A stretch of DNA of 64,000 nucleotides from Eulemur rufifrons (taxonomy: Eukaryota; Chordata; Mammalia; Primates; Lemuridae). Positions 57,201 to 64,000 of this stretch are shown piece by piece. Positions within the stretch are counted from its first letter, which is position 1, and each line of letters starts with the position of its first letter. The translations under genes and the position numbers were made by a program. The notes under the pieces were generated by a model. That model was given only the letters and a program-made list of their open reading frames with translations, was not told the DNA's origin and searched no databases. The DNA lies in the NCBI RefSeq assembly GCF_041146395.1, contig NC_090989.1:225154843-225218842 (forward strand), given 5' to 3'.

Positions 57201-58887
57201 AGTTGTTCATCAATGGAAAGATATAACTCATACACTAGAGTCCTATACAGCCATGAATATGAAAGAACATTTAAGTGTATCAGCAGAGACCGATCTCACA
57301 AACATAATACTGGATACAAAAAGAAAGTCACTAAAGAAGAATGTACTGCTGTAATTCCATGATTGTGAAGTTCAAATGTAGATAACTAAACTACATATTG
57401 TTTAGGGATACCTGCACATGTGGTAAACACTATAAATTATAAGCATTCATATTTGATAGTTACCTCTAAAGAAGAGGAATGGGTTGCAATTAGTGATGTA
57501 TAAGTAGCTTCTAGGGTCTGGTAAGGTTCAGTTTCTTGGAATGGATGACAGGCGTCTGTTTTAAAAAATACTGCAGCAACATTTCTCCTCTGTGCGGGGC
57601 TGGGTGGCTTTGCCCAGCGAATCACCTACATCCTGGCAAAGGATGTGTGAGTTGAATTTGGTAAACCAAATTTGGTTTTAGCCAAATCTGCAGTTGCAAT
57701 TTTCCTTTGAGCGCACTTTTCTTCAAAATGGCCAACCCATGCTCATTGGAAAACAAACCTAACTCATGACATTTCAAATCATTGGTGGCCCAATTGCTGA
57801 AATCTTGATTTTGGTACTGCTACTTGTTTCACGAGGTCTTTGGAGACTATTTAGGAGACTATTTAAAGTTATTTTCCTTCTTCCCAGCCCAATAAATTCT
57901 GAAAGATGTGGGATGAATCAGTTTTTCTAAGCCCAAGGCCTCCATCCAAGGTCAAGCAAGTTATGCTTTCCTCTCTGTTTGGATTCCACGAGCGTCAAGG
58001 TTTCACCCTTCTGCGCTGCATGTGGCTTTGTATCAATTCTCCTGAGCCCCAGGGAAGAGCCTTCTGTTCAGCGGCAGGAACACAGGACAGTTCCTACCCT
58101 GAACTTTGGAAAACTCCCTCTGAAAGAAGAGCTGGGTGTCTCACAGTAGCTTTCAGTTCAAAGGTGACCCTTCCCTACCCTCCTAAGATCATGTGCTGTT
58201 TGGACAGGCTACTGGTTCTTGCCCTAATTGTTTTGAGTAAATGAGGGTGAAAACCTGGAGGGGATGTGTGGGATGGGGTGGGAGAGGCTGAGTTTTCATG
58301 TAGATGCAGTTTTATTTATCATTTGTTTACCCCTGTCTACTCCCCTGTCATCTTTAATCCTCCCAATAAACCTTTCCCCAGCTTGGTAAAATATAGTGGA
58401 TTTCCACATTTCTTTCCCTCCTGGTGTTTGGTGCTAGGATGTACTTTGAACAAAGTATGTTCATCTCAAAAATCTGGGAAGGAGAGGAGGTCGAATTGCA
58501 GCCCCCTTGGGTGAGGAGTGGGGCCAGTAGTGGGAGAAGGGAAGGATTGTTTGTGTTTTCCAAAGAGAGCTACAAGTGCTTCCTCTGAAATCCTTGGCGA
58601 ATAACCCTTGCTTACTTCCTTCTGAACATTTTGTGAATTACTGTGGTGTCCTTTATTATGCTAGCAGCAGTCGTGGCTACTGGGGTTTCTAATAAGGAGG
58701 AGACATTGCCTCCTGGCCTTGTGCATTTCTGGAGGAGAAAGAATGTAAACTGCTTAAGCCCCCGTGTCCCCACCTCAGACCTTATTATGGCCTGACAGCT
58801 GGGAAAAGCATAGGAAGCAATTAAAACACCCAGCATTAGTCACAAAAGAAGAGCCCAGCCCAGCCGACAGTGAAAGAGCAGATCTGC

Positions 58888-58943
58888 AAAAGAAAGAAAG
58901 GAGGAGGGGGGAGAGAGAGAGAGAGAGAGAGAGAGGAGACAGG
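58888..58943 (+). repeat. Purine-rich tract with (GA)n
   Basis: About 56 bases of A and G only or nearly so, with an uninterrupted (GA)n run of about 12 units at 58911-58935. Confidence 0.9.
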
Positions 58944-59243
58944 AGAATAGTTTTATGTTTATGTGTGGCTTTTGAGGCTTTGTGGTAGTGTGTACCTCTG
59001 GATTCATTTGGGGTTATTTATTTCCATAGATAGTGTCTAAAAAATGAAAAGATCCTACCCAAGCACTTGCCCAATTAACTTTAACACCTGTCTGGTTGGA
59101 AACAGTTTGTAAATGCATTAATTGAAAGGGCTGTGTGTGTTTGGCTGGGGTGGGGGAGCAGCAATTCTACAATCCAGAGACGGAGAGGAGAGGGAGGAGG
59201 AATGGAGCCCTGCAGGGACCACTGGAAAACCATCATCCTGGAT

Positions 59244-59267
59244 GGGGCCCCAGGGCCCCAGGGCCCC
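59244..59267 (+). repeat. 8-bp GC-rich triplicate (GGGCCCC)
   Basis: Three adjacent units, ggggcccc-agggcccc-agggcccc. Each contains a palindromic GGGCCC. Confidence 0.9.
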
Positions 59268-62200
59268 CTCTCTCCCTGCCCCAGGGGCTTCTTTGCTGGG
59301 ACCTCGGGAGGGCAGAGAGCCTCTGACAGCTAAATCACTGGCCGCCCCTGGAAGGCGCTTGTTTTCGCTGGGGCCTGCTTCTGCTTTAGAGCCTAATGGA
59401 TTCTGGCTCTCCCTTTTCCTCTTCAGAGGCCTACAATCCGCACCAAATGTTTCACATTACTCAGTGTGAAAAACCTCCTATTCTTTCAGATTTTTTACAA
59501 GTTCATATATCCGTGGAAACCTGATATTCCATATTTCATTCTGCTTTGTGGATGTCATTGTGAGGGATGCAGGTTCACATGCAACAGGCCTCTTCTGACT
59601 TTGATCAGCTTGACCACAACTAATTGTAAATGGAGAACAAATGAAAGAAATATTTACAAATTTCATGGGAATTCAGGCGGGGCCTAAGCCTCCCCTAATG
59701 CCTCCATTCACAGTAAATGTTTATTGAATACTTTGACTTTACTGTGCACTTCAATATTTATATAGTATTAGGTTCTAGCTTGTTCTGAGGAGATCCAAAG
59801 AGTTAGTAAAACGACCTTCCCCTTCTCTGCTTTACCCCCTTCCCTTCTGCAAACTTCCTTTCTTTGGCATCACAAAATCTGTTGCTGCCTAAAGAAAACC
59901 AACTCAGATTCCAAAGCTACAGCTGTAAGACGGGGAAGGAGAAAAAGAGAGGGGTGGGGGGAAGCTAGAAAAAAAAAGACCGTAAAATTTAAAACAAATT
60001 TTGAGTTGCATAGTCGAGTTGGGAAAAAATCAAATGAAAATGTTCAAGATTTGTCCAAAATAAAGTCATAAATGCCTGGAGCCAAGTTAAACAGCTGCTG
60101 GGTCAGGCAGGCTAAGGCCTGAGAGGCAGCACCAACTAAGAGCTGAATATTATGCAATTCATCAGCGCTTGCCTGGTTATAAAGAAACACGTAAAGCCCT
60201 GTTAGAAGATTTCAGATTTAGATTTTTCCATTCCTAAGCACACTTTTCCAGAAGAATTTTTGTTTACTCGGGAACCAAAGTAACCTTCATGACTCCCCAA
60301 TGGAGGTTTTGGAGAGGGGACACTCACTCGATGTCTGGGAAAGGGTCAACGGAACCCCTCAAGCTCCCCTGCCTTGTGGCATATGTTAGAAGTCCCATCA
60401 GATGCCGCCTTCTTCCCACTGCTGTCCTGAGCTGCCTGCACTTTCAGGGCGGCTTAGACAGATGACGGTGCAGATGCCGAAGGGAGGAGAGGAGGTGACC
60501 TCTGTCCAGAGAGTCCTTTTGCTATCACCTTCTTGGATGGCAAGTGTGTCTGGGGTCTGACAACTTCGTCATAATAAATGCTCTAACAACTGCTCTTTTA
60601 ATTAGGAACATTTCACATCTGTGTCTGCTATACCCTGGGCTCCTTTCACCCCAGAAGTCGTAAAAGTCAGGCTAGATTCTGTTATCTGCGGAGGCTGGCT
60701 TAACCTGCCATTCCCCCTCGTTCTGCCCAGACATGAAAGGCAAGATGTGAGGATCACACGAATTGGAAGGTGAGTGACCCTAAACAACCCCAAATGTCTG
60801 ATGATGGAGGTGCTCACGGAGAAGGGTGGTCGGAAGAGCCTTAGGACAGATGACTTGAAACAGAGAGCAGTGGACGGTTGAATGAGAAAAGGAACGAACG
60901 TCGGAGAAGGAAGTCAACAACAAAGCTGATACAAAATGGGCATGAAATTCCAAAGGAGGGTTTTTGGAGCACTTTATTAGTACAAATTTCTTTTTAAAAT
61001 CAAATTTTAATTTTGCTTTTGGAGAAGTCATTGGTTTCACTGAAGTCGACAAAGACATTTTTATGAGCACAAAAATCTGAAATCAGGGTTATAGATTTTT
61101 TAAATCATGCCTTTTTGTGTGCTTTGGTTTCACAGCCTGGAGACAATCCTTATTCATAAAGATCAGTAGTTTCAAAAATGAAATGTTTCCATATTTCAGT
61201 TTGCAATTTCAAGATTCTTTTTAATTAAACTGATCTAAAGCCTTGAAGGAGGACTATACAATATTTTTGTTTCAAAATGCAGCTGCTGACATTTAATATT
61301 ATAATTATAAGTCACATAAGCACCCCAAAATTATAAGTGGTGAAACTATATGAACATAACATCATGATAGAACGTAAAAATTTACTTATTACTGTACAAT
61401 TGACTCTGATGTGTTGATGAGAGAGTAGCTGATGGTTAATTAAGCACAATGCACACATTTGATACTAATAGCATACTGATTTGTCTAGTTTTATATCAGT
61501 GGACATGCAGAGGTCTGAATTTTTAAAAAAGTTAGTGCCTGGTCACACATATTCTACTCAAAGACCTGTCTACAAAAGTTTTTTCATCATTTCTTATGCT
61601 ATAATGTGTGACATATGTGGACATTAAGTAAACATATCAAGCCATTGACTTGATATGACTTGGAATGACTTTTTACTAGTGATGGGTGTTAGGGTGGGAT
61701 GAGAAAAAGAAGACTGTATCCATTCCTGTGGTCTTTCCAGCCATCGTCCCAGACTTCCAAATCCAAGGAATGGCAGGAAAAAGGTCTGGCAAAGAAAATA
61801 ATTAACCCAACTTTTCTAGGCCTCTCCTGCAGGGGGAATCTCTCTCCCTCTGACACTGTCAGAGAACATCACTCCACATAGCAAACCTTGATACATTACC
61901 TCCCAGGTGACACCATTTCCTGAGAAGCCGTCTTCTCCTCATCCAGGGCTTCCAGCTGTGGAATTCTCGAGCTGCCCTCCTGAAGACCTCTCTTTCTCTT
62001 TCAGGCTTAAGGGGGACACAGCATCATGTGAAGCATGTCCCAGGCTGGATGGAGAGTGCCAGCACCCTTCTGCACCACTCTGACCCTCTGGCTTCATTGC
62101 CGTCCTCCGTATGGAGCAGGACCGAATGACCATTAGTAGATCAGTGCCTGGGTTGTGCTAACCTCTAGGAATCAGTCCCCCAAATCCCAAATCAGGTTAC

Positions 62201-62564
62201 ACTGGCCCCCGAGTAATGTCCTTCTTGTTCTTCTTCCAATTTTCTTTTCTCACCTCTGGAGCTGCCACCTCCCATCCCCAGGAGTCCTATTTTTCTCCAA
62301 CACCCTCTCCCCATCAAAACATGCTCTGAGAGCCCTGTTTACCCTTAAATGTAACTGGACAGTGATAACAAACTGTTTTCACTTTTAAAGATGATTTTCA
62401 GTGAAGTGAACAGACAGAGCTGGAGTGGTGGACAGAGGCAGGAGAGCAGGGGAGGTTGGGAGACCCAACTGACCACAGCCACGCGGCTGAGCCTTGCTTG
62501 TGCTCGGCTAACGGGCTGGGGGTCTTGGCGAGCAAGGGGGTGCTCTGTAGGTCCACAGGGCAGC

Positions 62565-62825
62565 AGGACGTGGTGGTTAAGAACTTCGGTTTTGGAACCA
62601 GATGAGCCAGGTCCAATCCTGTCTCTGCCACTTAGCTGTGTGATGATGGGCAAGTTTCCCAGCTACTGTCTACCTTGGATTCCTCGTCTAAAAAACAGAG
62701 CTAGTAATAGTGCCTACCTTGTGGCATTGTTCTGAGAATTGAATGAGTAATATGCAAAGAATGTTTAGAACAGCCCCTAGCACATAGTAAATGGTATATC
62801 AATGATAGTTGTTTTTATTATTCCA
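62565..62825 (+). repeat. MIR SINE, near full length
   Basis: The best-preserved MIR here, about 260 bp, from 'gacgtggtggttaagaacttcggttttgg' through 'gtctctgccacttagctgtgtgatgatgggcaag' and 'gtctaaaaaacagagctagtaatagtgcctacctt' to 'cctagcacatagtaaatgg'. The tRNA-like head, core and L2-like tail are all recognisable. Confidence 0.95.
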
Positions 62826-64000
62826 GAAGGCAGGAGGCATTTTCTTTACCAGAGCATGCGTTAAACTCCTGCTGCCATCCTCGCAATAGAAATGTTTATT
62901 GAAGTTAGACTTCTTTCCTTCGTTAAGGAGATCCTCTACTTTAGGGCCTTTCCTGGCTTAACAATCCTATTAATTTACATTTAACACTCAGGGGTTACTG
63001 CTGTGTTTTCATGTAAATGTTTTAGTTATTTCTTACGAATTTTAAATTCAATACTATATGTATTTTTAATCATATGTGTATTTAAAACATGTATTTCCCT
63101 TCTTAAGAATGGGGGGTGGGGTGGGGAATCCACCTACAGGGCATTTGTGGAAGAGTGCTCAATTAGAAAGATCTTCAAACTTGCCTTAGCAGCACAAGTA
63201 ACCTTAGATCAATTTTCTTCAATGTGCCTTAGCCAAGAAAATGGCCTTTTCCCTAATTATCAGTTTTAAAGGTAGTGATCAAAATTTTTCAATGATCAGA
63301 TATCACATGAATTGTTCAGAAACAAAATTAGAGTCCTTGTGAATCAGTATTAATTAATGGAAGCAGAAGGAGGAGATTGTGGACAATTGTGGAGGAATGT
63401 TATTTTTTTCCTATGTAGGAATGTGTCTGGACTTCCACGAACAAGGGATAGAAGACACTTATTTTACTTGTAATTTGAGTTATGAAAATTATCCTATGTC
63501 TAAGTGTTCTTCATGCCACCAGAATTTTTTTTTTTAAACCACAATTTAAAGGCAAAAAAGAAAACTAGCAGCTTGCAAATTGTACCTCTTTGCACAAATG
63601 GACCACATTCCAGAACAGGGTTTATGGGACCCCACCTACATTAAGCTGACCAAAATGGGGGTGACCCATTGACAATAGATCTCTTTATTGTATTGTTTTG
63701 ACACAGAACAAGTGACATTCCTCAGGCCCCTTTTCATGTTACAGTCTGCCATGAAATACGTCTGTACTCTTTTTACCTGCGGAACTGGGTTATATCAACT
63801 TCATCACTTTTAGGCTTATCTGATGGCAAATGAAAATTGATACTGGTGGGGAGGGTAATGACAACTTGGTTACCAGACAACCATTCATCTCTGTTTCTAA
63901 GCTCTTCAAGGAGTTTTAGTTTAAACCTGGAAAAATGTTTATGAGCAATGATATACCAAATTTCCATGAATATATTTATACAAGAAAAACAGAAAAGGAT
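62826..64000. other. Unique sequence
   Basis: No gene or repeat recognised to the end of the window. A short poly-T run lies at 63526-63535. Confidence 0.45.

Larger units (their letters stand above)
55015..57560 (+). mobile_element. HAL1-type LINE-1 (ORF1 without most of ORF2)
   Basis: About 2.5 kb in sense. The 5' part has 'cagctgaccaggatatcttggaccaacgctcacagaaaaactggatgatgtac', then an ORF1 coiled-coil-type segment ('gaactcagtggatggatttaacatcagactagacagaacagatg') and 'tggctgagaattttcccaaacac', and passes directly to the 3' end of ORF2 ('atccagaatatacaaattcctac', 'gagaaatgtaaattaaaatc') and a 3' UTR ('aagtagcttctagggtctggtaaggttcagtttcttgg'). The EN-RT core of ORF2 is missing. The length is close to the HAL1 consensus as I recall it. 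All frames are broken. Confidence 0.65.
57561..62563. other. Long stretch nearly free of recognisable repeats
   Basis: Five kilobases in which I recognise only a (GA)n tract (58911-58935), an 8-bp triplicate (59244-59267) and a weak antisense L2-like tail at 59705-59765. 57900-58250 and 59120-59470 are stop-poor and GC-richer, with overlapping frames and no domain. 59040-59110 and 59990-60260 hold dense AATTAA, CACCTG and CAGCTG words. No exon can be supported. Regulatory function is possible but untested. Confidence 0.5.

Noticed and set aside
59122..59469. Three overlapping plus frames in GC-rich DNA, possible exon or promoter
   Set aside because: All frames are open because of base composition. 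No domain, splice context or CpG-dense pattern strong enough for a promoter call was seen.
1..64000. CRISPR array, operon, phage, plasmid or other prokaryotic system
   Set aside because: There are no regular spaced repeats, no dense long frames and no ribosome-binding pattern. Alu, LINE-1, MIR and MaLR elements show the DNA is a primate nuclear genome.
1..64000. tRNA, rRNA, snRNA or 7SL genes or pseudogenes
   Set aside because: Apart from the Alu and the tRNA-derived MIR heads, I saw no conserved cloverleaf, box A/B pair or snRNA core.

Overview
This window is non-coding, repeat-rich mammalian nuclear DNA, most likely from a strepsirrhine primate (lemur, loris or galago). It has one old dimeric Alu of AluJ type (43689-43992), so the genome is primate. 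The youngest-looking LINE-1 (41504-42037) has a 3' end that I recall from lemur-type L1 and that differs from human L1PA and L1PB. Eutherian repeats (MIR, L2, L3/CR1, MER5, MLT1, ERVL, L1M, HAL1) make up the rest. Low Alu density fits a strepsirrhine. The species call rests on remembered consensus sequences and was not searched.

I found no host protein-coding exon, rRNA, tRNA or other RNA gene that I can support. Every open frame is short. The best ones are relics of LINE-1 or endogenous retrovirus, run through low-complexity DNA, or lack any recognisable domain. The window is therefore intergenic or deep intronic.

Layout: 1-12.4 kb is mostly unique sequence with scattered MIR, L2, MER5, L1M and LTR-like relics. 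12.44-15.80 kb is the 3' half of an ERVL provirus (pol integrase and dUTPase region plus a 3' LTR), split by a 957-bp solo LTR on the opposite strand with a perfect 6-bp target duplication. 16-20.8 kb is unique and AT-rich with microsatellites. 20.86-26 kb holds several L1M copies and a Tigger-type DNA transposon. 26-41 kb mixes MIR, L2, hAT, MLT1 and L1M relics with a local 0.17-kb direct duplication. 41.5-44.4 kb has the lemur-type L1, the Alu and an L2. 44.4-51.6 kb is mostly unique. 51.6-57.6 kb is almost solid repeat: two hAT elements, a 0.76-kb L3/CR1, an L1 with an inverted 5' end, and a HAL1-type LINE-1. 57.6-62.56 kb is the longest stretch nearly free of recognisable repeats, a candidate for conserved regulatory DNA. 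A near full-length MIR at 62.57-62.83 kb and unique sequence close the window.

No genes here work together as a system. The biology is the layered history of transposons: ancient CR1, MIR and L2; then DNA transposons and MaLR/ERVL; then L1M; then the class-II-like LTR, Alu and lemur-type L1. Family names are my recognition of consensus sequences. Boundaries of old repeats are good to roughly 10-30 bases unless a target duplication fixes them.
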